Shown in pieces: positions 43,315 to 56,900 of a DNA stretch of 64,000 bases. The notes below the pieces were generated by a model that did no database searches, was not told where the DNA came from, and worked only from the letters and a program-made list of their open reading frames with translations. Every line of letters begins with the position of its first letter. Positions within the stretch are counted from its first letter, which is position 1. The translations under genes were made by a program, and so were the position numbers. The stretch is from Bacillus sp. 1780r2a1. Its GTDB lineage: Bacteria; Bacillota; Bacilli; Bacillales; Bacillaceae_H. The stretch covers positions 2,351,501-2,415,500 of the forward strand of contig CP099863.1 in the NCBI GenBank assembly GCA_024134725.1, written 5' to 3'.

Positions 43315-44257
43315 ATTGCATAGATAAAGATTGATCTAGAAACTCCGTTACCCGCTTTACATATTCATTTGGATACTCACTATACCCTTTTACATGAGGC
43401 ACATCTTTAGGCACCCAAAGTTTAAATTCATCCGGATGTGTTTTGACCATCTTTTGACTTTCTGTGTACGGAATAGATGTATCTCCGTTACTGTGGATAA
43501 ATAAAATAGGACGAGGATAAATATCTTCAACTGCTTGTATTGGGCTTGCATCGTCAGGATTTAAATCAGCAATATACGGAACCGTTGCGAGCGTAAGCGG
43601 CGTAAATGGAAAGTCTGGAAGTTTTGACCATACTGATAGATTATCTTGAAGATAGGTTTTCAAATCACTAAACGGACTATCAGCAATGACTGCTTGAACA
43701 GCTTCTTCTTGACCAGCCGCTAGTAGTGATGTTGCTGCTCCCATTGAAATTCCATATAAAACAATGGGTTCATCTGTTTCTTCTTTCACTTGATCAATAA
43801 CTCCAAGCAAATCCAACTGCTCTTTTACGCCAATTGTTGTTTGGTCTCCTTCCGATTCTCCAGCATTTCGAAAATCAAAAGTCACCACTCGGTATCCAGC
43901 TTCTATTAAACTTTTACTTAAAGGAAGAAAGCCTCCATTTACATCATGACGATTTCCTCCGTAGCCATGCGACATAATAATAGTAGCTTTCGGAGAGCTT
44001 TGTGGCTCCATCATCCATCCTTTAAGCTCTGTTTCTCCGTCTCTGCTTGTAAATACCTCATCATGATATGTTAAACCATATGTACTTGGATTTTCTGTTA
44101 CAGGTTGTCGCTCTTTTTTAGTCAAGCTAAGCCCTACATAAATTGAAATCGCTGTACACAGTACAATCACTAGCAAAATTAACGAAAAGCTTCCAATCCA
44201 TATCATTTTTCTTCTTCGGCTGTTCGAAACCTGAGTTTGTTTAATAACGGGTTTCAA
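43313..44257 (-). CDS. Membrane-anchored alpha/beta hydrolase
   Basis: A 314-residue protein with a basic start, a membrane helix (about 20-42) and an outward alpha/beta-hydrolase domain. Nucleophile Ser is in YGISMGAATS, the oxyanion strand is MSHGYGGNRHD, the Asp lies in IHSNGDTSIP and the His in KDVPHVKGYSEYP. I choose the TTG nine bases after AAGGAG; an upstream TTG (44287) lacks a site. It resembles the YqkD/FrsA-like hydrolases of Bacillus. Substrate unknown. Confidence 0.86.
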   Translation of the reverse strand: MKPVIKQTQVSNSRRRKMIWIGSFSLILLVIVLCTAISIYVGLSLTKKERQPVTENPSTYGLTYHDEVFTSRDGETELKGWMMEPQSSPKATIIMSHGYGGNRHDVNGGFLPLSKSLIEAGYRVVTFDFRNAGESEGDQTTIGVKEQLDLLGVIDQVKEETDEPIVLYGISMGAATSLLAAGQEEAVQAVIADSPFSDLKTYLQDNLSVWSKLPDFPFTPLTLATVPYIADLNPDDASPIQAVEDIYPRPILFIHSNGDTSIPYTESQKMVKTHPDEFKLWVPKDVPHVKGYSEYPNEYVKRVTEFLDQSLSMQ

Positions 44258-44331
44258 GCGTGCACGCTCCTTCACTTTTACTAACAAAGGTTATTTTACA
44301 CGATTTTGTTTTGAGATAAAAGGTAATCTCT

Positions 44332-44835
44332 TTACTTTCTAAGCGCTTTCTGATTAATCATTTGTATAAAAGAAGTTTTTCCTTCTACATATTCTGCTGG
44401 ACTGTATTGATACTTTTTAGCTAGCTCTTGTTTTAAACATGCGTACTCCTGTGCCTCATCTGGGTGTTTAATTAGGTAATCTCTAAATCTCAAATGTCTA
44501 CCCACTTCGGAATGGCCTTGTTCATACATGTGAACATGATGAGTTCTATCTTCTCCTCCTTTTTGAAAATACCTTCTTCCTTCTATGCCGTTTTCTCCCT
44601 TACACTCGTAGCCTCTTTTTATCATTTCATCATTATATGTATGAATAAACGCAATATTTTTGACTTCTATCAAAATATCGATGACTGGCTTTGCTGCTAA
44701 TCCAGGTACGGACGTGCTGCCGATATGATGAATATCCACAATTTCATCTTGGAAAACTTCTTCTATTAACTGCTTTTCTACTTCATATTGATCCTTCCAT
44801 TCTCGCTTGTAAGGTACTACTTTCATTTCTCTCAT
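44332..44835 (-). CDS. GrpB family protein (UPF0157)
   Basis: A 167-residue GrpB/UPF0157 protein with the nucleotidyltransferase-like signature IHHIGSTSVPGLAAKPVIDI and the HHVHMYEQGH and RFRDYLIKHPDEA segments. The family has the fold of minimal nucleotidyltransferases; its role, possibly in CoA metabolism or as an antitoxin-like enzyme, is not settled. AGGAGG site before the ATG. Monocistronic. Confidence 0.93.
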   Translation of the reverse strand: MREMKVVPYKREWKDQYEVEKQLIEEVFQDEIVDIHHIGSTSVPGLAAKPVIDILIEVKNIAFIHTYNDEMIKRGYECKGENGIEGRRYFQKGGEDRTHHVHMYEQGHSEVGRHLRFRDYLIKHPDEAQEYACLKQELAKKYQYSPAEYVEGKTSFIQMINQKALRK

Positions 44836-44852
44836 GATAAGCCTCCTCTTAA

Positions 44853-44892
44853 AAAAATCCTTTTGTATAGCGTACTATACAAAAGGATTTTT
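44853..44892. terminator. Terminator of the complete giant repeat gene
   Basis: AAAAATCCTTTTGTATAG and its perfect 18-base complement around loop CGTA, just beyond the stop codon on the minus strand. Confidence 0.93.
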
Positions 44893-44901
44893 GAGAATTC
44901 T

Positions 44902-47900
44902 TTAGAAAATGATGGAACATCTAAAACTTATACCGCGCTGAACGGTAAAGGTAATTGTTGCGGTTGATGTTTGACCAGCACTATTTGTTACGCTCACCAC
45001 AACCGAATCTGTTCCTAAAAAGTTTGAATTTGGCGTATACGTGATAACACCCGTTATTAGATCAATAGACGCCACTCCGTTTTGCGGTGGAGTGACAATT
45101 CTATAAACAAGTGGTAACCTTTGTGGGTCTCTGGCAACAATCTGAGCTTCAATCATTTCATTAACGTTTAGCGTAAACGTTTGATTTTTAATAATTGGTG
45201 CATCTGGTTGAACTGCTCCGACAATGATTGTGGCGATTGCCGTAGTTGCTGCACCTGTATCATCAACTATCAGTACAGAGAATGCGTCTGTTCCTACAAA
45301 ATTTTCATTTGGCGTATAGAGAAATTGCCCATTTGCACCTAGTGTTACTCGACCGCTTGTTGGCACTGTACGAATCGTATAGGTTAACGGACGGCCTTGG
45401 GTATCACTTGCTGTAAATAAGCCACTTACAGGTGTTCCTGACGTTGTTTGTAGCGTGACATCATTTGCTGTAATAACGTTAGGTGATGGGGTTACGTTTA
45501 TGGTCACAACCGAAAATGCTTCTTGCCCTAAATTATTGCGTACCACTACAGTGAACTGATCCCTTCCAAAAAAGCCAAGGTTCGGCGTGTACGTATACGC
45601 ACCGCTTGCCGTTACAACAATTGTTCCTGATGCCGGAGAAGTTGCTAAAGCGTAAGTCAATGGTCGGTCCTGTGAATCACTTGCGACAATTTGCCCTTGA
45701 AGCACTTGACCTGCGACAACTGTGACGCTTTGGTCTTCTGCTGTTACTTGACTGCCAGCAGCAGCAATGACTACTGATACAACCACTGTGACTGAGTCAC
45801 CTAAATCATTGCGGATAGTTACCGTAAAGCTATCAATTCCTGCAAAGTTTGGATTTGGCGTGTACGTAAACGTACCGTCCAGATTAAATACAAGCGTTCC
45901 ATTTGCTGGTCCGATGCTGACAGCGTACGTTAACGGTCGACCCAGCGCATCAGTTGCCACCACTTGACCGCTAACCGGCTGGTTTTGCTGTCCAGAAACT
46001 GTAAGTGGCTCTACTGTGATTTCACTTTGAAGTTCTTCTACAACAACTCTTACTACTCCTGAAGATGAGTCTCCTCGATCATTTTGCACAAACACCGTAA
46101 ACGAATCCGTTCCGAAGAACTGGGGATTTGGCGTGTACGTAAACGTGCCGTCTGGATTAACCACAACCGTCCCGTTCTCTGGCATAGATCCTTGGGAGTA
46201 ACGAAGCGGTCTGCCTTGAGAATCACTCGCTAATACAATACCTTGAACACTTTGATTGTGGACCGTTTGAATGGTTGTATCTGGAACGATAATTGTGCTT
46301 GCTGGATTATCCACAACGACTGTTACTTGGGATATGGCTTGATCTCCCTGGTCATTTACAACGAGTACACTAAACTGATCTTGGCCGCTAAACCCTGCAT
46401 TTGGCGTATAGAGAATGGACCCATCTGGATTGACTACTGCTGTTCCATATAAAGGACTTATATTGAGTGAGTACACAAGCGGTCTGCCCAGCTGATCTCT
46501 TGCGATTATTTGCCCTGTTGCTGGTTGGTCAAGTAACGTTCGAATCGTAAGGTTTTCTGCAACAACCTGATTTAATAATGATGTTACCACAACTGCAACC
46601 GTAGTAGTTGCGTTTAACCCCTGTGGATTTTCTAGCAGTACGCTGAACGCATCATTGCCAACAAATCCCGCGTTTGGCGTATACGTGAACGTGCCATCTT
46701 GATTTAACACCACAGCTCCATTGGTTGCTCCGCTTCCAAGTAGCGTATACGTGAGCGGTTGCCCGTTTGGATCGGTTGCAATGACCTCACCCGATACAGG
46801 CTGACCTTCAATGGTTTGAATCGTTTGATCCGTAACAATTGGCTGATCGTTAACAGGACCTTGAACGACAACTACAACCGTTGAGGATGCTGTATTTCCT
46901 TCAGAATCTGTAATAAGCACCGTAAACTCATCTAAACCGAAGAAACCATTCGTTGGTTGATATGTGTATGTTCCATCCGCATTGACCACAACCGCTCCGT
47001 TTTGAGCAAGAGCTTGGAGCGTATACAGTAATGGAAGACCAGTTGTGCTGAATGCCATTACTTGCCCCTCAATTAAGGTGTTGAATTCACCAGAAACCTC
47101 AGAATCCATTGTTAAAATAGCGCTTGATGATGCTAAGACTGTCACAATAACCGTACCTATTCCCTGTGTACCGTTACTGTCCTTCACGATAGTATCAAAT
47201 ATATCTTCTCCAATGAAGTCTAGATTCGGTGCATAGGTGAACGTGCCGTCTTGATTAATAACTGCCGTACCGTTGAATGGTGGCGCACCCAGTTGATAAG
47301 AGACAATATTACCTTCTGGATCGGTGACAGATACCTCTCCATCCACTGGCTGATTAACAAACGTTGTGATATTCTCTCCTAATACCGTAAACGGTGGATT
47401 GTTTGGTAGTGTAACGATAACATCTACCGTTCCGAATCCTTGACCCCCTCTTGTATCTTCAACGATAACAGAAAAGTTATCATCTCCAACATACCCAATA
47501 TTCGGAATGTATGTGAAAGTACCGTTGCTGTTGACTACAACGCTACCGTACAATGGTGCCAAGTTCAGCCTAAAGCGAATTGGGTCTCCGTCAGGGTCCG
47601 TTCCAATCAATTGCCCCGTTGCTGGCGTTCCTTGCTGGGTCAAAATTGATAAATCATCCACAGTGGGAGGACGATTTGTGCTAATAACATTAACGGTTGC
47701 TGCTGAGTTAGCGACGCCTCCTGCTGTATCTTGAAGCTCAATAATAAACGAGTCTACGCCGACAAAGCCTGGATTTGGCGTGTACGTGTACGCACCTGTC
47801 ACGCTATCCACTGTCACTGTTCCGTTAAATGGCGGTCCTGATACGGAATACGTGATTGGGTTTCCATCCGGATCAAACCCTGGCGTTTGCCCGTTTATCA

Positions 47901-50900
47901 GCGTATTTTCAAGCGTATCAATGGTAAAATCATTTGTGATTGGCGCACGGTTGATCGGCGTCACCGTCACATTAACAATGGATGTTGCGGTTAATCCTAA
48001 TGTGTCTTCTAGAACTATTGTAAATAAATCATTTCCTACATAATCAGTGTTAGGTGTATAAATAAATGTTCCATCTGAGCTTATTGTTACAGTACCATTC
48101 AAGGCAGGCTGACCAAGACTATAAACAATTGGATCACCATTGGGATCCATCCCCATAATTTGACCTGTGACGGTTTGATTTTGAAGCGTCGTAATTGAAT
48201 AGTTCGGCACTATAGGTGGCTGTTCTACAGGTATGACGGTTACCAAGATATTTGTTATTATAAAATTACCACCCGAGTCTGTAATCCGAACGGTAAACGT
48301 ATCTCCACCCGTGAAATTTTCATTTGGTGTATACGTAAACACTCCGTTATTATCAATCGTGACCGTACCGTTAAGGGGCACGTCTTCAATCGCATACGTC
48401 AGTGGCAGTCCTTCCGGATCTGTCGCCACAATTTGGCTTGTAACTGGCGTTTCTTCTAGCGTAGAAATCATGATTTCGTTTGGCGCAATTGGTGAGTCGT
48501 CTACAGGTGTTACCGTAATGGTAATGACAGATAAAGCTATGCTTCCTTGCCCATCGCTAATTGTTACCCCAAAGTTGTCTTCGCCAACAAAATTCAAGCT
48601 CGGAATATACGTGAAGCTTCCGTCTGGATTTACAGTAGCTACACCATTACTACCCTGATAAGCTAATGAATAAGTGAGCGGGTTTCCATCCACATCTGTT
48701 GCTACAACTTGATTTAATAAAATCGTATCCTCTAGAATGGTATACTGGTAGTTTGGTACAGTTGGTGGATCGTTGACTGGTACAACCGTGACGTTAACAT
48801 TTACAATAATAAAGTTTCCGGCAGTATCCGTTACGCGAATGGTAAACGTATCCGCTCCTGTATAGTTTGCATTCGGCGTATATAAAAATGATCCCTGCAA
48901 ATCTACCACTGTATTTCCGTTTGTTGGAGCATCTTCAAGCGTATAGATTAACGCTTCTCCATCTGGGTCCACTGCGTTTACAGAGCTTGTAACCAGCGTA
49001 TCTTCATTGGTTACAACCTCAATTACATTTGGGGCAATAGGTGGGTCGTTGACCGGTAACACGCTTATTATTATCGTTGACACGGCCTGCCCTCCGTTGG
49101 GGTCGGTTACAAGTACAAAGAAGTTATCCGTACCGTTAAAGTTGGGGTTTGGTGTATACGTAAACGTTCCGTCTGAATTTACTACAGCTATCCCACTAAC
49201 AGGTGGGGAAAGCAAGCTATACGTTAACAGATCTCCATCTACGTCTGTTCCAACGACTCGATTGGATAGCACGGTATCTTCATTAATACTAAACTGGTAG
49301 TCTGGAACGGTTGGCGCATCTTCTACTGGATTTACGACCACCTGTACGTTAACAATAATAAACGCGCCTGAGGAATCTGTAATTCGAACAGTAAACGTAT
49401 CTGTCCCAGTAAAATTCGGGTTTGGCGTATACACAAACGTTCCATCTAAATTAACTACGGCTACTCCGTTTATTGGCACATTTTCAATTACATACGTAAG
49501 CGGATTTCCGTCTGAATCAATCGCATTCACAACGCCACTTACCGCCGTATCTTCATTCGTTATAACCGTAATTAAGTTTGGCGCGATTGGTGGGTCATTC
49601 ACAGGCACAACGGTAATGACAATTTCTGAGATAGCCGTACTACCGTTTGAATCTTGCACGTTCACAAAGAAATTATCTTGACCGTAAAAATCAGCAGTGG
49701 GCGTATAGGTAAACGTCCCATCTGCGTTTAAAAGTACGATTCCATTTGCTGGCGGGGATGCAAGTGAATAGGTAAGTGGATCTCCATCCTCATCTGTGCC
49801 AACAACTGTGCTATTTAAGACCGTATCTTCATTGATAGTGTACGCATAGTTCGGAACCGTTGGTGGGTCGTTAACCGGAATAACAGTCACCATTACGTTC
49901 GTAATAATGAAAACACCTGATGGATCACTAATTCTAACAGTAAAAGAGTCCATGCCGTTATAGTTAAGGTTTGGCGTATACGTAAACGTTCCGTCTGCAT
50001 TCACAACCGCTGTGCCATTCGTTGGCGCGTCTTCCAGCGTATAAGTTAGCACTTCTCCGTCTGGGTCTGTTGCAATTATCTGACCAGATAATGTCGCATC
50101 TTCGTTTGTTGTAAAAGTTAAATCATTTGGTCCAACCGGTGGGTCATTCACTGACACTACCGTAACGGTAATAATTGAGGTTGCCGTTCCACCTTGACCG
50201 TCATCAACTAAAACGTTAAAAGCATCTGTTCCATTAAAGTTCAGGTTCGGTGTATACACAAACGTTCCAGTTACATCGACAACTACGGTCCCGTTTGTTG
50301 GGGGCGTTACGAGTTCATATGTTAAGGGGTTCCCGTCTAAGTCTGTTCCTACCACTGCGCTGCTTAAAGCTGTATCTTCATTGATGGTGTACGCATAGTT
50401 CGGTACGGTTGGTGGATCGTTTACTGGAACTATCGTTACGAATACATTAGTAATAATAAACACACCTGCTGGGTCACTAGTTCGCACCGTAAATGTATCT
50501 GCGCCATTGTAGTTTAGGTTTGGCGTATACGTAAACGTTCCGTCTGCATTCACAACCGCTGTGCCATTCGTTGGCGCGTCTTCTAGCGTATAACTTAGTA
50601 CTTCTCCATCTGGGTCTGTTGCAATTACCTGACCAGACAACGTCGTATCTTCATTTGTTGTAAAGCTTAGATCATTCGGACCAACCGGTGGGTCATTTAC
50701 TGGCACTACTGTAACGGTAATAATTGAGGTTGCCGTGCCTCCTTGACCGTCATCGACTAAAACGCTAAAAGCATCTGTTCCATTAAAGTCTAGGTTTGGT
50801 GTATACACAAACGTTCCCGTAATATCAACAACTGAAGTCCCGTTTGTTGGGGGCGTTACAAGTTCATATGTTAAGGGGTTCCCGTCTAAGTCTGTTCCTA

Positions 50901-53900
50901 CCACTGCGCTGCTTAAAGCTGTATCTTCATTGATGGTGTACGCATAGTTCGGTACGGTTGGTGGATCGTTTACTGGAACTATCGTTACGAATACATTAGT
51001 AATAATAAACACACCTGCTGGGTCACTAGTTCGCACCGTAAATGTATCTGCGCCATTGTAGTTTAGGTTTGGCGTATACGTAAACGTTCCGTCTGCATTC
51101 ACAACCGCTGTGCCATTCGTTGGCGCGTCTTCTAGCGTATAACTTAGTACTTCTCCATCTGGGTCTGTTGCAATTACCTGACCAGACAACGTCGTATCTT
51201 CATTTGTTGTAAAGCTTAGATCATTCGGACCAACCGGTGGGTCATTTACTGGCACTACCGTAACGGTAATAATTGAGGTTGCCGTTCCACCTTGACCATC
51301 ATCAACTAAAACGTTAAAAGCATCTGTTCCATTAAAGTTCAGGTTCGGTGTATACACAAACGTTCCAGTTACATCGACAACTACGGTCCCGTTTGTTGGG
51401 GGCGCTACAAGTTCATATGTTAAGGGGTTCCCGTCTAAGTCTGTTCCTACCACTGCGCTGCTTAAAGCTGTATCTTCATTGATGGTGTACGCATAGTTCG
51501 GTACGGTTGGTGGATCGTTAACCAGAATAACAGTCACCATTACGTTCGTAATAATGAACGCACCTGATGAATCACTAATTCTAACAGTAAAGGAGTCCAT
51601 GCCATTGTAGTTTAGGTTTGGCGTATACGTAAACGTTCCGTCTGCATTCACAACCGCTGTGCCATTCGTTGGCGCGTCTTCCAGCGTATAAGTTAGCACT
51701 TCTCCATCTGGGTCTGTTGCAATTACCTGACCAGACAACGTCGTATCTTCATTTGTTGTAAAGCTTAGATCATTCGGACCAACCGGTGGGTCATTTACTG
51801 GCACTACTGTAACGGTAATAATTGAGGTTGCCGTGCCTCCTTGATTATCATCTATAAGCACTGTAAATGTATCTGTTCCATTGAAATCAATATTGGGAGT
51901 GTACGTATACACACCATCAGGATTAACTACGGCGCTTCCGCTTGTTGGGGAAACAAGCAGAGAATACGTCAGCACATTTCCATCGACGTCAGTTGCGATA
52001 ACTTTTGATGAAATTGCTGTATCTTCATTAGTGGTAATTTGATAATTTGGCACAACTGGTGCATCGTTTACCGGCGTAACAATAATCACTTGTGATGAAG
52101 CAGCGTTTCCACCTTCATTATCTGTTACAAATACTGTAAAGGCATCATTACCATTAAAATTTTGAATAGGTGTATACGTAAACTCTCCAGTTGAACTGTT
52201 TAAGGTTACTGTTCCAAACAGAGGTGGATCTTGTAAAGTATAAACAAGCACATTTCCAAATACATTTGTAGCTACGACTTGGCCGGGAAGTGGAATTTCT
52301 TCAGGAGTGGTTAGCTGAGCATTCTGAGCTACTGTATTTCCATTTGTAGCTAAAATGGTTACTGTGATTGTTGACAACACTGTTGCGCCTTCTGAGTCGG
52401 TAACGTCTACCGTAAACACATCTCCACCAATATACCCTGGACTCGGCGTGTAGGTATAAGTGCCATCTGAGTTGAGTACTACTGCTCCATTAGATGCTGG
52501 CTGGTTAATAGCATAGGTTAACGGATTCTCCTCTGGGTCTGATGCTGGTATCGCACTGAAAATTGGGATATTTACCGTAGTTGTAATCGTGTCATCCTGG
52601 ACAATTGGTGGATCATTCACTGGTAAAATAGTAATCGTAATGATTGAAACCGCCGTCCCTCCTTGACTATCTGACACTAGAACACTAAATATATCCGTTC
52701 CGTTATAGTTAAAATTTGGCGTATAGGTAAACGTTCCGTCCGCATTAACAACCGCTGTTCCATTTGCAGGTGTATTCTGCAAACTAAACGTTACAGGATC
52801 ACCTTCCGCGTCACTTGCAGGAACTTGATTTGAAAGAATCGTATCTTCATTGATTGTAAATGCTAGATCTACTGTCACTGGCGGATCGTTTACAGGTTGA
52901 ACATTAATTGTTATCGTCGAAACTGCGGTTCCCTCTTGACCATCGCTTACCAACACCGTAAACACATCTGTTCCGTTAAAATTCTGATTTGGCGTGTACG
53001 TAAACGTGCCATCCGCGTTTACCACAGCCACTCCGTTCGCTGCCTGGGTTTGAAGCGTATAGGTTAGTGAATTTTCGTCCACATCAACACCTACAACCAC
53101 ACCCGTAACGGAAGCGTCTTCCTGCGTGGAGAATGTATAATCTGGTACGGTTGGCGGATCATTCACGGGCACGATTGTAACGTTGGCTGTTGAAACCGCC
53201 GTGCCTCCTTGATCATCACTTACTAGCACGGTAAATACATCTGTTCCGTTAAAATTCTGATTTGGCGTGTACGTAAACGTGCCATCCGTGTTTACCACAG
53301 CCACTCCGTTCGCTGCCTGGGTTTGGAGCGTATACGTGAGCGAGCCACCCTCTGGGTCAAACCCCACAACTTGACTTGATAGCGTCGTATCCTCATTGAT
53401 GGTAAATGTTAAGTCTGACGTGATAGGCGGATCGTTGACCGGGAACACGGTAATGGTGACCGTTGAGACTGCCGTGCCTCCTTGACCGTCACTTAGCAAT
53501 ACTGTAAACACATCTGTTCCATTAGAATTTAGATTTGGCGTGTACGTAAACGTGCCATCCGCGTTTACCACAGCCACTCCGTTTGCTGCCTGGGTTTGAA
53601 GCGTATACGTCAATGGATTTCCATCTTCATCAACACCCACAACCACACCTGTAATGGAAGCGTCTTCCTGCGTAGAGAATGTATAATCTGGTACGGTTGG
53701 CGGATCATTTACGGGCACGATTGTAATATTAACTGTCGAAACTGCCGATCCTCCCTCACCGTCGCTTACTAACACCGTAAACACATCTGTGCCGTTAAAA
53801 TTCTGATTTGGCGTGTACGTAAACGTGCCATCCGCGTTTACCACAGCCGTTCCATTTAGAGCGGGATTTTGTAACGCATAGATTAACGGATTTCCTTCCG

Positions 53901-56900
53901 CGTCAAAAGCCACGACTTGACTCGATATTCCTGTATCTTCTGCAATAGTAAAAAATAAATCAGATGTAACAGGCGAATCATTGACTGGTAGCACGTTAAT
54001 TGTTACTGTCGAAACTGCTGTACCTCCTTGACCATCGCTTACCAACACCGTAAACACATCTATTCCGTTAAAATTCTGATTTGGCGTGTACGTAAACGTT
54101 CCGTCCGCATTGACGACAGCCACTCCGTTCGCTGCCTGGGTTTGAAGCGTATAGGTTAGTGGATTTTCGTCCACATCAACACCCACAATCACACCCGTAA
54201 CGGAAGCGTCTTCCTGCGTGGAGAATGTATAATCTGGTACGGTTGGCGGATCATTCACGGGCACGATTGTAATATTAACTGTCGAAACTGCTGTACCTCC
54301 TTGACCATCGCTTACCAACACCGTAAACACATCTATTCCGTTAAAATTCTGATTTGGCGTGTACGTAAACGTGCCATCCGCGTTTACCACAGCCGTTCCA
54401 TTTAGAGCGGGATTTTGTAACGTATAAATTAGCGAATTTCCCTCTGGATCAAACCCAACAACTTGACTCAACAGCGTCGTATCCTCATTGATGGTAAACG
54501 TTAAATCTGACGTGATAGGCGGATCGTTTACCGGGAATACGTTAATGGTGACCGTTGAAACTGCCGTGCCTCCCTCACCGTCACTTACTAACACTGTAAA
54601 CACATCTGTGCCGTTAAAATTCTGGTTCGGTGTATACGTAAACGTGCCATCTGCGTTTACCACAGCTACTCCGTTCGCTGCCTGGGTTTGAAGCGTATAC
54701 GCCAGGAGATTTCCATCCTCGTCAACACCCGCAACTACACCCGTAACGGAAGCGTCTTCCTGCGTGGAGAATGTATAATCTGGTACGGTTGGCGGATCAT
54801 TCACGGGCACGATTGTAATATTAACTGTCGAAACTGCTGTACCTCCTTGACCATCGCTTACCAACACCGTAAACACATCTGTGCCATTAAAATTGAGATT
54901 CGGTGTATACGTAAACGTACCATCCGCATTTACAATTGCTGATCCGTTTACAGCTGGATTTTGCAACGTATAAATTAGTGAATTCCCCTCTGGGTCAAAT
55001 CCCACAACTTGACTAGACAGCGTCGTATCCTCATTGATAGTAAATGTTAAGTCTGATGTAACCGGCGGGTCGTTCACTGGTAACACGGTAATAGTGACCG
55101 TTGAGACTGCCGTGCCTCCTTGACCATCACTTACCAACACCGTAAACACATCTGTGCCGTTAAAATTGGGGTTTGGCGTATACGTAAACGTGCCATCTGC
55201 GTTTACTATAGCCACTCCGTTTGCCGCCTGAGTTTGAAGCGTATACATCAGCGGATTTCCTTCTGCATCTGTTGCGACAACGTTGGCTACAATTGCTGCA
55301 TCTTCTTGAGTTGAAAACGAATAGTTTGGAATCACCGGCCCATCATTTACTGGATTAATTATAATGTTGACCGTTGAAACTGCTGTGCCTCCCTGCCCAT
55401 CGCTTACTAGTACCGTAAACTGATCACTACCGTTATAGTTTAGATTTGGTACATACGTAAACGTGCCATCTTCATTAACTATCGTTGTTCCGTTTACAGA
55501 AGAATTTTGCAAACTATACGTTAGTGAACTTCCTTCAACATCTGTTGCCGTTACTTGACCTGCTAAGGTACTGTCCTCAGCAATAGTAAAAAATAAGTCA
55601 CCTGTTATAGGTGGATCGTTTACAGATAACACAGAAATTGTAACCGTTGAGACCGCTGTTCCTCCTTGATCATCGCTTACTAACACTCTAAATACATCTG
55701 TGCCGTTAAAATTAACATTTGGCGTATACGTAAACGTGCCATCACCGTTTACTATTGCTACACCGTTAGACGCTTGAGTTTGAAGAGAATACGTTAATGG
55801 GTTTCCTTCAACATCATTTCCCACAATTGTTCCAACTACCGCTGCATCTTCCTGCGTTGTAAACGCGTAGTTCGGTACTGTTGGTGGGTCATTTACTGGT
55901 CGAACTGTAATCGCAACAGTTGAAGTCGCTGCACCTCCTTGACCGTCACTTACTAATACTGTAAATACGTCGATTCCATTAAAATTGAGATTTGGTGTGT
56001 ACGTAAACGTTCCGTCGGTGTTCACGCCAACTACTCCGTTTGTCGGTGCGTTTTGCAAGCTAAATGTCAACGGGTTGCCATCTGGATCAGTCGCAGTGAC
56101 GCGATTGAATAACGTGGTATCTTCATTAATGACAAATGATAAGTTACCGGTTATTGGTGGATCGTTAATCGGTAACACAGTAATTGTAACGGTTGAAATT
56201 GCTGTACCTCCTTGCCCATCGCTTACTAATACTGTAAATACGTCAGTTCCGTTAAAATTTGGATTTGGCGTATAAATGAACGTACCGTTTACATTCACTG
56301 CGGCTATTCCATTTGCAGGAGCCGCTTGCAAAAAATAGCTCAGCAGATTTTGGTCAGGATCAACAGCAACAACGGCTCCGACAACGGATGCATCCTCTTG
56401 CGTTGTAAACGCATAGTCTGGTACTACAGGAGGGTCATTTACCGGTGTCACTGTAACCGTTATGATTGAAAACGCTGTGCCTCCTTGCCCATCATTTACT
56501 AACACCGTAAACTGATCCGTTCCGCTAAAATTTGGATTTGGCGTATAGGTGTAAGTGCCATCCTCATTGACTATGGCTATTCCATTTATAGGTGCATCTT
56601 TCAGGCTAAACGTCAACAGATTCCCATCTGCATCAGTTGCAAATACCTGGCCTGTTAGCGGCGTATCCTCCGTTGTTTGAACAGAGTAATTTTGAGTGAC
56701 TGGACCATCATTTACCGGAGTAATAATGATTGTAACCGTTGAGATAGCAGTGCCTCCTTGACCATCGCTTACAAGTACTGTGAAGGTGTCCGTCCCATTA
56801 AAATTTTCATTTGGGGTATAGACAAACTGACCATTCGGATTAACACTTACGTTTCCATTTGCAGGCGCAGCTTCCAACTGGTACGTTAACGGATTTCCAT

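Noticed and set aside
48233-48658. Long plus-strand open frames opposite the giant genes
   Set aside because: They recur at the same phase in every repeat as a by-product of codon use in the minus-strand repeats, lack ribosome binding sites and resemble no protein.
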